Program-made: the position numbers and the translations under genes
Part shown: positions 35,368 to 44,908 of the stretch, in pieces
Position numbering within the stretch: position 1 is the stretch's first letter
Layout: the number at the start of each line of letters is the position of its first letter
Notes under the pieces: model-generated
Databases searched by the model: none
Told to the model about the DNA's origin: nothing
What the model saw: only the letters and a program-made list of their open reading frames with translations
NCBI RefSeq assembly: GCF_024753215.1
Contig: NZ_JANUGV010000010.1
Location: forward strand, 1-64,000
Source: Massilia solisilvae
GTDB taxonomy: Bacteria > Pseudomonadota > Gammaproteobacteria > Burkholderiales > Burkholderiaceae_D
Direction of reading: 5' to 3'
DNA: 64,000 bases

Positions 35368-38300
35368 CGGCCTCCCGCGCCCAGGCTGGCCACGGCCGGC
35401 GCGGGCGCGCCATGGCCGACGATCGTTTCGGGCAGGCGCAAGCCCTTGAAGCCGCGCGCCTGCGTCTCGCCGTTGCCGTTCACGTCCGGGCTGCTCACCT
35501 TCTTCAGGTTGATCGCCACGGCGACGTTGTTGCCGGACCAGCGCAGCTCGAACACGTTGTCTCCCTTGTTTTTCCTGGCCGCCGCCTCGATCATGCGTTG
35601 CAGGCCGAACTCGCCCGGCTGGTTCAGCAGCTCGACGGTGCGCCCGTCAAAGGTCACGGCGCTGATGCGCGCCCCGTTCACGCCTTGCGGGCCGGGGTGC
35701 ACCATCGTGGTCCAGGCGGGCGGCGTGTTCCGGTAGCGCAGCTGCTGGCCGTCGATCTCGATCGTGTACTCGGTGGTGCCGGGCGCGGGCAGCGGCTGCA
35801 CCTGGAACACGGTCTGCGGCGCGCCGCCGGCGGCCACGCCGTTGGACGACAGCGGCGCCACCCAACCGGGGAAACCGCTCACCACCTGCGGCGAGAGCGT
35901 GATGCCGATGTCAGCCCAGGTGCGCGATGTGAGCACGTCGCCGCGCCGCACCACCAGCGGACCCATCAAGGTATTGACGAACTTGGCCACCACGCCATCC
36001 GGCCCGAAGAACTGGCCGATCTCGGCGTTGGTCGCTTCCACCCTGGAGGCGGCACTGAACGGGTACTTGCCGGCCAGCGTCTTCTGGAACGGTTCGGCCA
36101 CCTGTACCTGCCAGGTCTTGTTGATCTCGGCCTCGGACGGCAGCACGATCATCGAGAAGGTCTGCACCAGCGGCCGCACCAGCAGCGGACGCAGCGCCTG
36201 TTTCTGGCTGTCGCTCATCCCGGTCAGCATCTGCTCGTCCACATATTTCAGGGCGTCGGCCAGCTCCGAACCGGTGCCTTCGAGCGTTTGCTGCATCAGC
36301 TGCTTGGCGCCGGGGCCGGGGTCGCCCTGGTTTTTCAGCTGGTTCAGCCGGGTGCGCAGGCGCGACAGGGCGTCGAGGTAGCCGGTCATCAGCGAGGCTT
36401 CCTTCTCGCGGGCGCCCACCAGCCGCGCGACGCCGGAGAACTCGCGTCCGATCACGCCCAGCACTGGCGCCGCGCCCGGCTGCATGCCGCCGGGCCCTAC
36501 CGGACCGACCGCGTCGGCCAGCGTGCGCGCGTCGCTCGGGGCGCGGCGCAGGATCACTTCCTTGAACCATCCAGCCAGCCCGCGCTCGACCTTGCCCAGC
36601 TCGCGCGGCACGCCCGGGTTGTCCCACGAGGTCTGGTCGTAGATCACCTTCAGCAGCCTGGCGATGGGCGAGGTTTGCGGGTCGCCCAGCCGGTTCATCG
36701 CCTGCACGCTGGCGTCAAAGCCATTGAGGTCGGCAACGGTCACGCCCTGCACGAATTTGCTCCACTCCTTCGCGTACTCGGCCTTGTACATGTCGGTGAG
36801 GGTCTTCTGGATCTGCTCGGGGCTGCCTTCGAGCGTGAGGTCGTCATGGGTCGAGGTCTTGAGCACCCAGTCGTTGCTCTGCAGGTCCTTGTTGGCGGCC
36901 TCGCGGATCGCGCCCTGCACGTACTTTTCCCAGGCTTCACGGGTGAAGGCGCCGCTTACCGCATAGCTGCCCGCGACCAGCCCCTTGTCCTGGTCGCCCA
37001 CTACCTGGGCTACCGTCACGCCGGTAAAGCGCACCGCGGCGCGGGTCTTGATGTCGGCGTACACGCGCTCGCGCGCGGGCGTGCCGCGCACCACGTGGCG
37101 CAGGTTCTCGCGCGCGGTGTCGAGCAGGCCCAGTTTGAGCGTGATCTGGGGCCAGGCCTGGTCGTGAATCTGCGATACGTAAAAGGTCATCTGGCGCTCG
37201 GCGCTGCGCACCATCTGCTCGTGCGGCATGGCGCCGCGGTTCTGCTCGAGCCAGACGCGCCAGTAGCGGGTCAGCTGGTCGTTCAGGTGGCCCGGCTCGG
37301 CGCGCGATTTTTCGCCCAACATCAGGTAGGTCTTGAGCGCGTTGTAGGCGTCGCCCACGTTGGTCGGAGACACGTCCTGGTACGGCTGCCCCGGCACCGA
37401 CGGCGGCGACGCCTGCGAGTTCGGGTCAAGCTGCGCGGCGTTGGCGTTCATCTCGCCGAGCATGGCTTCCAGGCCGGCGGCGACCGGCATCACCATCACT
37501 TCGCGCATGCCGGCAAAGTATTCGTCGCGCAGCTTGCGATCGAGCTCGTCGCCCTGGTACAGGCCGAACGAGAGCGCGAGCGGCTGGTCGTTGCGGTACT
37601 TCGCCAGCTGCATGATGCGGTCCTGCAGGATGTCGAGCGCTTCCAGCCGCGACTGCAGATCAACGCGCCTCTCCTGCAGCTTGACCACCCGGTCCAGGTC
37701 CCTTTGCACGTCGGCGATGAGCTGACGGTTGCCGGACCAGGACCAGGTCCAGCCGCCGAGCGCGACGCCGAAGGCGATGGCGCCGGCGAAGAACAGGCCG
37801 TATTTCAGGCGCGCCGCGGTCGGGCTGGTGTAGCGCTTGACGAGGTCCTTGTCGGCGAAGATCACCTTGCGGAACAGGTCGAGCAGGAAGTAGCCGGTCT
37901 GCTCGCCCTCGCGCGCTTCGCCCGCCTGCTCCGCCGGTGGCAGCTCGAGGTCGAAGCGCCCGGCCACGCGCTTGGATGCGAGGTCCTGCACCGCGCCCTC
38001 CTGCAACGCGCTGGTGAAGTAGAAGCCGCGGAACACCGGCTTGAACTGGTAAGTGTTTTCCTCGAACAGGGTGGCCAGGAAGGCGCGCAGCTGGCTCTTG
38101 AGCGACGCGAATTCGACCGGGAAGGTGAATACGCCCGGGCGCATGCGCGCGCTGCGGTTGCCGGCCATGGTCGCCACGCTCATCTCTTTCAGGCCCTGTT
38201 GCAGCTCGTCGAACTGCTGGTCGAAGAAGGCCAGCACGTCCTGCGGCGTGCTGCGGCGGTTGTAGCGCAGGGTGGCGCCCCACACGCGGTCGCGCTCGGC

Positions 38301-39107
38301 GCGCTCGCTGCCTTCGAAAAAGTCGGAAAAGCCGGCGATCAGGTCGGCCTTGGTGAAGACGACGTACACGGGGGCGTACACGCCCAGGCGCTCGGTCAGT
38401 TCCTGCACCCGCGTGCGCAGGCTGCGCGCCAGCTCCATCGAGGCGTAGGCCGGACCGGTGGCCAGTTCGGCCACGCTGACGGCGATGAGGATGCCATTGA
38501 TCGGCGCGCGCCGCCGGTGCTTGCGCAGCAGGTCGAGAAAGCCAAACCATTCGGTGCGGTCGCCTTCGAGCACCGAATAGCGGCCGGCGGTATCGAGCAG
38601 GATGCCATCGGTGGTGAAGAACCAGTCGCAGTTGCGGGTGCCGCCCACGCCCTGCACTGCCTTGCTGCCCGGGATAGGAAAGGTCAGGCCCGAATGCGCG
38701 ATGGCGCTGCTCTTGCCGGCCGACGGGTTGCCGATGATCATGTACCACGGCAGCTCGTAGAGGGCCGCAGCGCCGCGCGTGAGCCCGAGCTTGGAGGTCT
38801 TGATGGTGTTGATCGCCTCTAACATCGCCTTGCGCAGCACCGCCACCTCGCTCCTGCCCTGCCCCTGGCCGTTGCCGTCGGCGGCGACGATGCTCTCGCC
38901 CAATCTGGCCGCCGCCCGCTTGCGCCACTGGCGCCGCGCCAGCCAGAACACGCCCCAGCACGCAAGCAGTGCGAGCGCAGCGATCAGCGCCCAGATCAGC
39001 GCGATTTCAAACGTATCGGCGATCAGGAACAGGAATAGCGCGAAGGCGGAAATGCCGATCACGGCCAGCACGCGGCTGTCGGTCAGGAACTGCCAGAGTC
39101 GGGCCAT
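35364..39107 (-). CDS. tssM: T6SS inner-membrane protein TssM (IcmF)
   Basis: 1247 residues, full length. Two N-terminal membrane segments (about 13-30 and 36-55) and a third near 435-455. The cytoplasmic NTPase-like domain has an intact Walker A, GNPSAGKSS (126-134), and GVGGTRNCDWFFTTDGILLDTAG. The long periplasmic region ends in the beta domain that meets TssJ (DGRTVELLNQPGEFGLQRMIEAA, VFELRWSGNNVAVAINLKKV). Membrane core of the T6SS with TssJ and TssL. Confidence 0.97.
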   Translation of the reverse strand: MARLWQFLTDSRVLAVIGISAFALFLFLIADTFEIALIWALIAALALLACWGVFWLARRQWRKRAAARLGESIVAADGNGQGQGRSEVAVLRKAMLEAINTIKTSKLGLTRGAAALYELPWYMIIGNPSAGKSSAIAHSGLTFPIPGSKAVQGVGGTRNCDWFFTTDGILLDTAGRYSVLEGDRTEWFGFLDLLRKHRRRAPINGILIAVSVAELATGPAYASMELARSLRTRVQELTERLGVYAPVYVVFTKADLIAGFSDFFEGSERAERDRVWGATLRYNRRSTPQDVLAFFDQQFDELQQGLKEMSVATMAGNRSARMRPGVFTFPVEFASLKSQLRAFLATLFEENTYQFKPVFRGFYFTSALQEGAVQDLASKRVAGRFDLELPPAEQAGEAREGEQTGYFLLDLFRKVIFADKDLVKRYTSPTAARLKYGLFFAGAIAFGVALGGWTWSWSGNRQLIADVQRDLDRVVKLQERRVDLQSRLEALDILQDRIMQLAKYRNDQPLALSFGLYQGDELDRKLRDEYFAGMREVMVMPVAAGLEAMLGEMNANAAQLDPNSQASPPSVPGQPYQDVSPTNVGDAYNALKTYLMLGEKSRAEPGHLNDQLTRYWRVWLEQNRGAMPHEQMVRSAERQMTFYVSQIHDQAWPQITLKLGLLDTARENLRHVVRGTPARERVYADIKTRAAVRFTGVTVAQVVGDQDKGLVAGSYAVSGAFTREAWEKYVQGAIREAANKDLQSNDWVLKTSTHDDLTLEGSPEQIQKTLTDMYKAEYAKEWSKFVQGVTVADLNGFDASVQAMNRLGDPQTSPIARLLKVIYDQTSWDNPGVPRELGKVERGLAGWFKEVILRRAPSDARTLADAVGPVGPGGMQPGAAPVLGVIGREFSGVARLVGAREKEASLMTGYLDALSRLRTRLNQLKNQGDPGPGAKQLMQQTLEGTGSELADALKYVDEQMLTGMSDSQKQALRPLLVRPLVQTFSMIVLPSEAEINKTWQVQVAEPFQKTLAGKYPFSAASRVEATNAEIGQFFGPDGVVAKFVNTLMGPLVVRRGDVLTSRTWADIGITLSPQVVSGFPGWVAPLSSNGVAAGGAPQTVFQVQPLPAPGTTEYTIEIDGQQLRYRNTPPAWTTMVHPGPQGVNGARISAVTFDGRTVELLNQPGEFGLQRMIEAAARKNKGDNVFELRWSGNNVAVAINLKKVSSPDVNGNGETQARGFKGLRLPETIVGHGAPAPAVASLGAGGR

Positions 39108-39212
39108 AGGGAAGGCTTGCGGTAGTTGGAGGGGAAAAGTCTCGCAGGCAATGTTGGCACCATTCGGTGTCGCATAATTTGACAGGTCACAAGATTTCGC
39201 GGGAGCCGCCGG

Positions 39213-40049
39213 TCACCCGGGGCGCCGCATCGCGCCGCGCAGACGCAGCTCGGTGTGGCCGAGGTCCGTCATGGTCCAGCGCCCGCCCCAGGTCAGGCCG
39301 AGCGATTCGGCCACCTGACCATAGAGCCGGTAGCCACGCATGGCCCAGGGATCTTTTTCCGAAATCACAAGTTTGCCGTCGCGCCAGAAGGCGCAGTCGG
39401 CGGCCAGGCCGTACTGGTGCCAGCTCTGCCAGGCGCGCGCGTTGGTGACCTGGCTGCCCATTTTGGCCAGCATGTCCTGCCGGGACGGACTGCGATAGCC
39501 TTCCAGCAGCGCCATCTCGTAGCCGTGCTGTTCGCGCATGATGCGAAATGCCAGCAGCAGGCGCTGGCTGAATTCCGGGTGCAGCAGGCCCCAGTTGCGG
39601 CTGGCGTCGGCCAGCATCGGGCGCACCAGTTCGACCTCGGGCGTGCTGAAGGCGAGCGGCGGCAGCGCCACCGGCGGCACCAGATGCTCGCCCTTGAGGA
39701 GGGCGGCGACCTTGGCGTCAGGCAACGGCTCGGTCGGACCGGCGTCTGGCAGCATCGCCGGGCTGCGCAGGACCAGTGCCAGCAAGGGCGGGATGGCGAC
39801 CACCGGCCCCCCGATCGCGAACATGACGCGGTGGCGGCGTAGGTATTTGAAGGCAGCCCTGGCGGCGCCGCGCAGGCCGCGCCGCCAATCCACGCGAACC
39901 TGCGGGCGCCAGGCCCACTGGCGCTGTCCGGCACGCTGCGCGATCGACACCAGGCGGGCATGCATCAGCTCGCGCGCGGTGGGGAAAACGAACAATCCAA
40001 TGACGCAGCACACCACACAAAAGTAGAGAAGTGCGATCAAGATCAGCAT
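39213..40049 (-). CDS. Membrane-anchored M15 peptidase, TagX-like T6SS peptidoglycan hydrolase
   Basis: 278 residues from an ATG preceded by TGGGGAAT. An N-terminal membrane segment (MLILIALLYFCVVCCVIGLFV) and a second near 75-95 flank a basic loop. The C-terminal VanY/M15 domain has the zinc set SWHQYGLAAD (His211, Asp218) and LGHTEL (His265), with the arginine of LEGYRSPSRQ. TagX of Acinetobacter is an M15 L,D-endopeptidase with an N-terminal membrane anchor that opens the cell wall for T6SS assembly, and this gene lies directly upstream of tssM. The match of fold, topology and place is good; the symbol is withheld because sequence identity cannot be checked. Confidence 0.8.
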   Translation of the reverse strand: MLILIALLYFCVVCCVIGLFVFPTARELMHARLVSIAQRAGQRQWAWRPQVRVDWRRGLRGAARAAFKYLRRHRVMFAIGGPVVAIPPLLALVLRSPAMLPDAGPTEPLPDAKVAALLKGEHLVPPVALPPLAFSTPEVELVRPMLADASRNWGLLHPEFSQRLLLAFRIMREQHGYEMALLEGYRSPSRQDMLAKMGSQVTNARAWQSWHQYGLAADCAFWRDGKLVISEKDPWAMRGYRLYGQVAESLGLTWGGRWTMTDLGHTELRLRGAMRRPG

Positions 40050-40107
40050 GGGATTCCCCAGATTGTTTCTAATCAGAACTGGAAGCATCATCTTAGGAGC
40101 CTGCACC

Positions 40108-40911
40108 GTGCGCCCTTCAGACGAAAATCAACACTCCACGCGACCAAACCTGATGTCTTCGCCGCGGCGTGGCGGTAACGACGAAAGCATTCTCGCGATG
40201 CTCGAGCGCGACGGCATGCGCGGGCTTGGGCGGGGTCCGGCGTCGCCGGCGCGGCTGGGGTGGTACGTGGGCGGCGCGGCGCTGGCGGCGTGCCTGGTCG
40301 GAACGCTGATCTGGCTGGCGCGCGACAACACCGGGCTGCCCCCGGGCGAACCGGTGGCGCAAGCGTCCACGGTGGAGACCACGCCCGCGCGCGGCGAGAG
40401 CGACGGGCAGCACGCAGCGATCATCGACGAGGCACGGCCGGCGTTGGCGCTCCAGGATGAGCCGCCGCTGGTGCTGCTGTCGCCCCCCGCCCAGTCCAGC
40501 GCCGAGGAGGCGCCGCGGCCCACCCACGCAGCCGTGGTGGTGGACGAGACGGCGGGCGTGCCGAAGCAGGCCGCAGTCCCCGAGGCGGCCCCCAAACCGG
40601 TCGCGGCGCTGATCGAGCAGCCGGCCGCCAGACACGAGGCGGTCGCGGCGGTGCCGGTGCCCAGGGTACCCGAACCGAAGCGCCCGGCCAGGGCCGGCCA
40701 GCGCCCGCGGGCCGGCAAGCTGGCACTCGCCCAGCACGGCAAGCCCCCGGCCCGGCCGAAAAAGCCTGCAGCCGCGGCGCAACCGGGAAATGCGCCGGTG
40801 GACAGCGACGTCGCGCTGATCTCGGCGGTCATCCAGCACTCGGCCAAACACAACGACGGCGGCTGCGAAGCCGAGGCCGGATGTGCCGCAAAAGCCACGG
40901 CTGAGCCTTGA
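40108..40911 (+). CDS. Single-span membrane protein with Pro/Ala-rich linker, unknown function
   Basis: 267 residues from a GTG placed 8 nt after AGGAG; longer frames starting upstream lack a ribosome site. The N-terminus is cytoplasmic and polar (DESILAMLERDGMRGLGRG), followed by one membrane span at about 55-75 (LGWYVGGAALAACLVGTLIWLA), then a low-complexity Ala/Pro/Glu region to about 240 and a short C-terminus with two cysteines (GGCEAEAGCAAKA). The arrangement resembles TonB- or cell-wall-spanning spacer proteins. It is divergent from the TagX-like gene, so it may be a T6SS accessory or unrelated. Confidence 0.6.
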   Translation: MRPSDENQHSTRPNLMSSPRRGGNDESILAMLERDGMRGLGRGPASPARLGWYVGGAALAACLVGTLIWLARDNTGLPPGEPVAQASTVETTPARGESDGQHAAIIDEARPALALQDEPPLVLLSPPAQSSAEEAPRPTHAAVVVDETAGVPKQAAVPEAAPKPVAALIEQPAARHEAVAAVPVPRVPEPKRPARAGQRPRAGKLALAQHGKPPARPKKPAAAAQPGNAPVDSDVALISAVIQHSAKHNDGGCEAEAGCAAKATAEP

Positions 40912-40980
40912 TCGCAGGGCAAAACCACATCGAACGGTCGAGCCACGGCGAATCCTCTGGGTAGGCGGGCCCTGAAACGT

Positions 40981-41000
40981 TATACTGTACAAAAGCACAG
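40981..41000 (+). promoter_or_regulatory. LexA (SOS) box overlapping the -10 of the FAN1-helicase operon
   Basis: CTGTACAAAAGCACAG at 40985-41000 is an exact CTGT-N8-ACAG site flanked by TA, as in the gamma/beta-proteobacterial SOS consensus. It overlaps the likely -10 TATACT (40981-40986) and lies 15 nt before the nuclease start, so LexA would block transcription. Supports damage induction of both downstream genes. Confidence 0.85.
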
Positions 41001-41015
41001 TGTAGCGTTTCAATA

Positions 41016-42662
41016 ATGATCAGGATCCTGGAAAACGAGTTTTACTATCTGGACAATTTCCAGCGTGTCCTGGACTGGATCGCCCTGCGTTACGACGACC
41101 TGCTGGTCGAGGATGAACGGGCGTTCATCGCCGCCTTCCCCGCACTGCCCCGCCCTGCCCGCGCGCTGTTCGTGCGCATGGTCATGCGCAAAGGCGAGCT
41201 GTTCCGGGCGAGCAAACTGAACTATGCGGAGATCGGCTGTCCGGTCGAGGCGGCGCGCCACCTGCTGCCCACGGGCTGGGTCGAGCTCGACCCCGTGCTG
41301 GGGCTGGAAGAACTGTTCGAGCTGCTGTCCAAGCCCGAGATCGCGCTCGTGTTCCAGCTGACGCTGCACCAGAAAGGCGCGCGGAAGGCCGAGCAACTGG
41401 CGTCCCTGCGGCCGGACTTTGCGGACAGCCGCCCGTTTTCTGCCTGGTACCGCGATTGTCCGGACACGGCGCTGCGTATCGTCGCCAAACCGTTGTGCGA
41501 CCGGCTGCGGCTGATCTTCTTTGGCAACCTGCGCCAGGACTGGACCGAGTTCGTGCTGTCGGACCTGGGCATCTACCGCTTCGAGCAAGTCGAGTTTTCG
41601 CAGGCGTCGCGCGGGTTTCGCAGCCGGCGCGACATCGACCTGTATTTGCAGCTGCATGCCTGCCGCGAGCGGTTCGAGGGCGGCGAATCCCCGGATACGA
41701 TCGTCCCCGACCTGCCCCCGCCGGCGCCGGACAACGAGTGGATCGACGGGCGGCGCGAAAAGCTGCTGTTCAAGATTGGCCAGCACTACGAGAAACAACA
41801 CGACTTCGAGCGCGCACACGCGGTGTACGTGGCCTGCCGCTTTCCCGGCGCGCGCGGGCGGGCCATCCGGGTGCTGGAAAAGGACGGGCAGTATGCCCAG
41901 GCCCACGCGCTGCTGCTCAAGGCGCAGGACGCGCCGGAAAGCGACGCCGAACGCCAGCACCTGCTGCGCATCGGTCCGCGCCTTGCGCGCAAGCTCGGGC
42001 ATGTGCGCACCAGGGCGCGCCGTGCCGCCCCGGCCGAGCGGATCGACCTGTGCCTGCCAATGCCCTCCGGCGACCGGTGGGTGGAAGGCGTGGTGCGCGA
42101 CCATCTCGCGTGCACCGAGGCGCCCGTGTTCTACGTCGAGAACGCGCTCGCCAACGCGCTGTTCGGGCTGCTCTGCTGGCGCGCGATCTTCAGTGCGATC
42201 CCGGGCGCGTTCTTCCATCCGTTTCACCGCGCGCCGGCCGACCTGCACAGCCCCGACTTCTACCAGCGCCGCGCGCGCGAGTTCGACGCCTGCCTGGCCG
42301 AACTGGACGACGGCCGCTACCGCGACACCATCCGCCGCCACTTTGCCGAGAAAGCGGGCATCCAGTCCCCGTTCCTGCTCTGGGACTACCTGGACGAGGC
42401 GCTGATCGGACTCGCGCTCGACTGCATTCCGGCCGTGCACCTGAAGCGCTGGTGCGAGCGCATCCTGCACGACGTGAAGGCCAACCGCAGCGGCTTTCCC
42501 GACCTGATCCAGTTCTGGCCGTCCGAGCGGCGCTACCGCATGATCGAGGTGAAGGGTCCGGGCGACCGTCTGCAGGACAACCAGCTGCGCTGGATCGACT
42601 ACTGCGCCACGCACCAGATGCCGGTGGCGGTGTGCTACCTGCAGTGGGAACAGAACGCTTGA
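41016..42662 (+). CDS. FAN1-like VRR-NUC structure-specific nuclease
   Basis: 548 residues. N-terminal region YYLDNFQRVLDWIALRYDDLLVEDERAFIAAF and the winged-helix FRASKLNYAEIG match bacterial FAN1. A helical TPR-like stretch is in the middle. The C-terminal VRR-NUC domain carries the PD-(D/E)XK set Asp496, Glu511, Lys513 in FPDLIQFWP...MIEVKGPGDRL, and the downstream QLRWIDYCA. FAN1 incises 5' flaps and branched DNA and acts in interstrand cross-link repair. Controlled by the LexA box upstream. It overlaps the helicase gene in TTGA. Confidence 0.93.
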   Translation: MIRILENEFYYLDNFQRVLDWIALRYDDLLVEDERAFIAAFPALPRPARALFVRMVMRKGELFRASKLNYAEIGCPVEAARHLLPTGWVELDPVLGLEELFELLSKPEIALVFQLTLHQKGARKAEQLASLRPDFADSRPFSAWYRDCPDTALRIVAKPLCDRLRLIFFGNLRQDWTEFVLSDLGIYRFEQVEFSQASRGFRSRRDIDLYLQLHACRERFEGGESPDTIVPDLPPPAPDNEWIDGRREKLLFKIGQHYEKQHDFERAHAVYVACRFPGARGRAIRVLEKDGQYAQAHALLLKAQDAPESDAERQHLLRIGPRLARKLGHVRTRARRAAPAERIDLCLPMPSGDRWVEGVVRDHLACTEAPVFYVENALANALFGLLCWRAIFSAIPGAFFHPFHRAPADLHSPDFYQRRAREFDACLAELDDGRYRDTIRRHFAEKAGIQSPFLLWDYLDEALIGLALDCIPAVHLKRWCERILHDVKANRSGFPDLIQFWPSERRYRMIEVKGPGDRLQDNQLRWIDYCATHQMPVAVCYLQWEQNA

Positions 42663-44908
42663 GCTACGTCGTCGCGGTACGCGCACTGTGCGAGTTCACG
42701 GCCAAGCAGGGCGACCTCGACCTGCGCTTCACGCCCTCGCCCACCGCGCAGGAAGGCATCGCCGGACACGCCACCGTCACCGCCCGGCGCGGCCCCGGCT
42801 ATCAGGCTGAAGTCGCGCTGTCGGGCGGGCATGGGCCACTGCTGGTGCGCGGCCGGGCGGACGGCTACGACCCGGCGCAGAACCTGATCGAGGAAATCAA
42901 GACCTACCGCGGCCAGTTCGCCAGCATTCCGGACAACCACCGGCATCTGCACTGGGCCCAGCTGCGGGTGTACGGCCACCTGCTGTGCGCGCAGCAGCAA
43001 CTCGAGCGGGTGAACCTGGCGCTGGTGTATTACGACATCGGCAGCGGCGCGGAGACGGTGCTGCGCGCGACGCGCGAGGCGCACGAGCTGGCCGCGCTGT
43101 TCGCGGACCATTGCCAGCGCTTTGTCGCCTGGGCCGAGCAGGAGCTTGCGCACCGCGGCGCGCGCGACGAGGCATTGGCCGCCCTGCGCTTTCCGCATGC
43201 GGAGTTTCGGACCGGCCAGCGGCAACTGGCAAAGGCGGTGTTCCAGGCCAACGCCAGCGGGCGCTGCCTGCTCGCGCAGGCGCCCACCGGGATCGGCAAG
43301 ACCGTCGGCAGCCTGTTCCCGGTGCTGAAGGCGGCACCGCAGCAACGCATCGACAAGGTGCTGTTTTTGGCCGCGAAAACGCCCGGCCGCCAGCTGGCGC
43401 TCGACGCGGCAGCCACGCTGGGTAGAGGCACGCCGTTGCGTGTGCTGGAACTGACGGCGCGCGAGAAGGCCTGCGAGCATCCCGAAAATTCATGCCACGG
43501 CGAGTCGTGTCCGCTGGCGCGAGGATTCTACGACCGCCTGCCGGCAGCGCGCCAGGCCGCCCTCACCCACGTTACGCTGGACCGCGCAGCGCTGCGCGAG
43601 GTGGGACTGGCGCACGCGGTGTGCCCGTACTACCTGGGCAGCGAGATGGCGCGCTGGAGCGACGTGATCGTGGGCGACTACAACTACTGGTTCGACGCGG
43701 GCGCGATGCTGCATGGCCTGGCGCTGGCCAACCAGTGGCGCGTATCGGTGCTGGTGGACGAAGCGCACAACATGGTCTCGCGCGCCCGCTCGATGTTCAC
43801 GGCATCGCTGGAACGCGGCACATTGCGCTCCGCCCGTGCGGCAGCACCGCCGCTGGCGAAGAAGGCACTGGGGCGTGTCGCGCGCGCGTGGTCGGCGCTC
43901 GACAAAGAACACGGCGCGCCGTACCAAGTGCTGCCGGCGCTGCCCGAACCACTGCTGGACGCGCTGCAGGCAGCCGCCAGCGCCATCACCGACCACCTCG
44001 CCGAGCGGCCCGGGCCGCTGGACCCGGCGCTGCAGCGCTTTTACTTTGACGCGCTGCACTTCGCGCGGCTGGCCGACTCCTTCGCCAGCCATTCGCTGTG
44101 CGACTTCACGCGCGACGGCCGCGACAGCGCGCTGTGCATCCGCAACGTGGTGCCGGCGCCGTTCCTGAAGAGCCGCTTCGCGCTGGCGCACTCGACCACC
44201 CTGTTCTCGGCCACGCTCAGTCCCTGGCATTACCACGCCGACGCGCTTGGTCTGCCCGAGGATACCGCGTGGATCGACGTGGACTCGCCATTTTCAAGCG
44301 AGCAGCTGGCGGTGCGCGTGGCAAGCCGGATCTCCACGCGCTACCAGCACCGCGCGGCCTCGCTCGCGCCGATCGCGGAACTGATGGCGAGCCAGTACCG
44401 CGAGCGGCCCGGGAACTACCTCGCCTTCTTCAGCAGCTTCGACTACCTGGAGCAGGCGGCCGCGCTGTTTGCCGAGCGCCACCCGGGCATCCCGGCCTGG
44501 CTGCAGGGGCGGCGCATGAATGAGGCCGAGCGCGCCGGGTTCGTCGCGCGGTTCGTGCCGGGTGGCCGCGGCATCGGGTTCGCGGTGCTGGGCGGCGCAT
44601 TCGGCGAAGGCATCGACCTGCCGGGCGAGCGGCTGATCGGGGCGTTCATCGCCACGCTCGGGCTGCCGCAGGTGAACCCGGTGAACGAGCAGTTGCGGCA
44701 GCGGCTGGAAGAGGCATTCGGCGCGGGGTACGACTACACCTATCTGTACCCGGGAATACAAAAGGTGGTGCAGGCGGCCGGGCGCGTGGTGCGCACGATG
44801 GCCGACCACGGCGTGGTGGTGCTGATCGACGACCGGTTCGACCAGCCGCGCGTGCGCGAGCTGCTGCCGCGCTGGTGGGGCATCGGGCGAATGCCGGGTG
44901 CGGCTTAG
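42659..44908 (+). CDS. XPD/DinG-type iron-sulfur helicase with N-terminal PD-(D/E)XK nuclease domain
   Basis: 749 residues from a TTG that shares its last two bases with the stop of the nuclease gene (TTGA). Residues about 60-110 form a RecB/Cas4-like nuclease module: GRADGYDP, IEEIKTYRG (Glu79, Lys81) and HWAQLRVYGHLL. The helicase follows: Walker A APTGIGKT (208-215), cysteines 272, 279, 284 and 322 placed like the XPD 4Fe-4S ligands, DEAH 367-370, and a motif VI reading QAAGRVVRT near the end. Such proteins unwind DNA 5'-3'. With FAN1 it probably forms a repair pair. Confidence 0.9.
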   Translation: MSYVVAVRALCEFTAKQGDLDLRFTPSPTAQEGIAGHATVTARRGPGYQAEVALSGGHGPLLVRGRADGYDPAQNLIEEIKTYRGQFASIPDNHRHLHWAQLRVYGHLLCAQQQLERVNLALVYYDIGSGAETVLRATREAHELAALFADHCQRFVAWAEQELAHRGARDEALAALRFPHAEFRTGQRQLAKAVFQANASGRCLLAQAPTGIGKTVGSLFPVLKAAPQQRIDKVLFLAAKTPGRQLALDAAATLGRGTPLRVLELTAREKACEHPENSCHGESCPLARGFYDRLPAARQAALTHVTLDRAALREVGLAHAVCPYYLGSEMARWSDVIVGDYNYWFDAGAMLHGLALANQWRVSVLVDEAHNMVSRARSMFTASLERGTLRSARAAAPPLAKKALGRVARAWSALDKEHGAPYQVLPALPEPLLDALQAAASAITDHLAERPGPLDPALQRFYFDALHFARLADSFASHSLCDFTRDGRDSALCIRNVVPAPFLKSRFALAHSTTLFSATLSPWHYHADALGLPEDTAWIDVDSPFSSEQLAVRVASRISTRYQHRAASLAPIAELMASQYRERPGNYLAFFSSFDYLEQAAALFAERHPGIPAWLQGRRMNEAERAGFVARFVPGGRGIGFAVLGGAFGEGIDLPGERLIGAFIATLGLPQVNPVNEQLRQRLEEAFGAGYDYTYLYPGIQKVVQAAGRVVRTMADHGVVVLIDDRFDQPRVRELLPRWWGIGRMPGAA

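Noticed and set aside
35412..38822. An open frame of over 1100 codons on the plus strand
   Set aside because: It is antisense to tssM and has the His/Gln/Arg-heavy composition of a high-GC shadow frame; no ribosome site or family.
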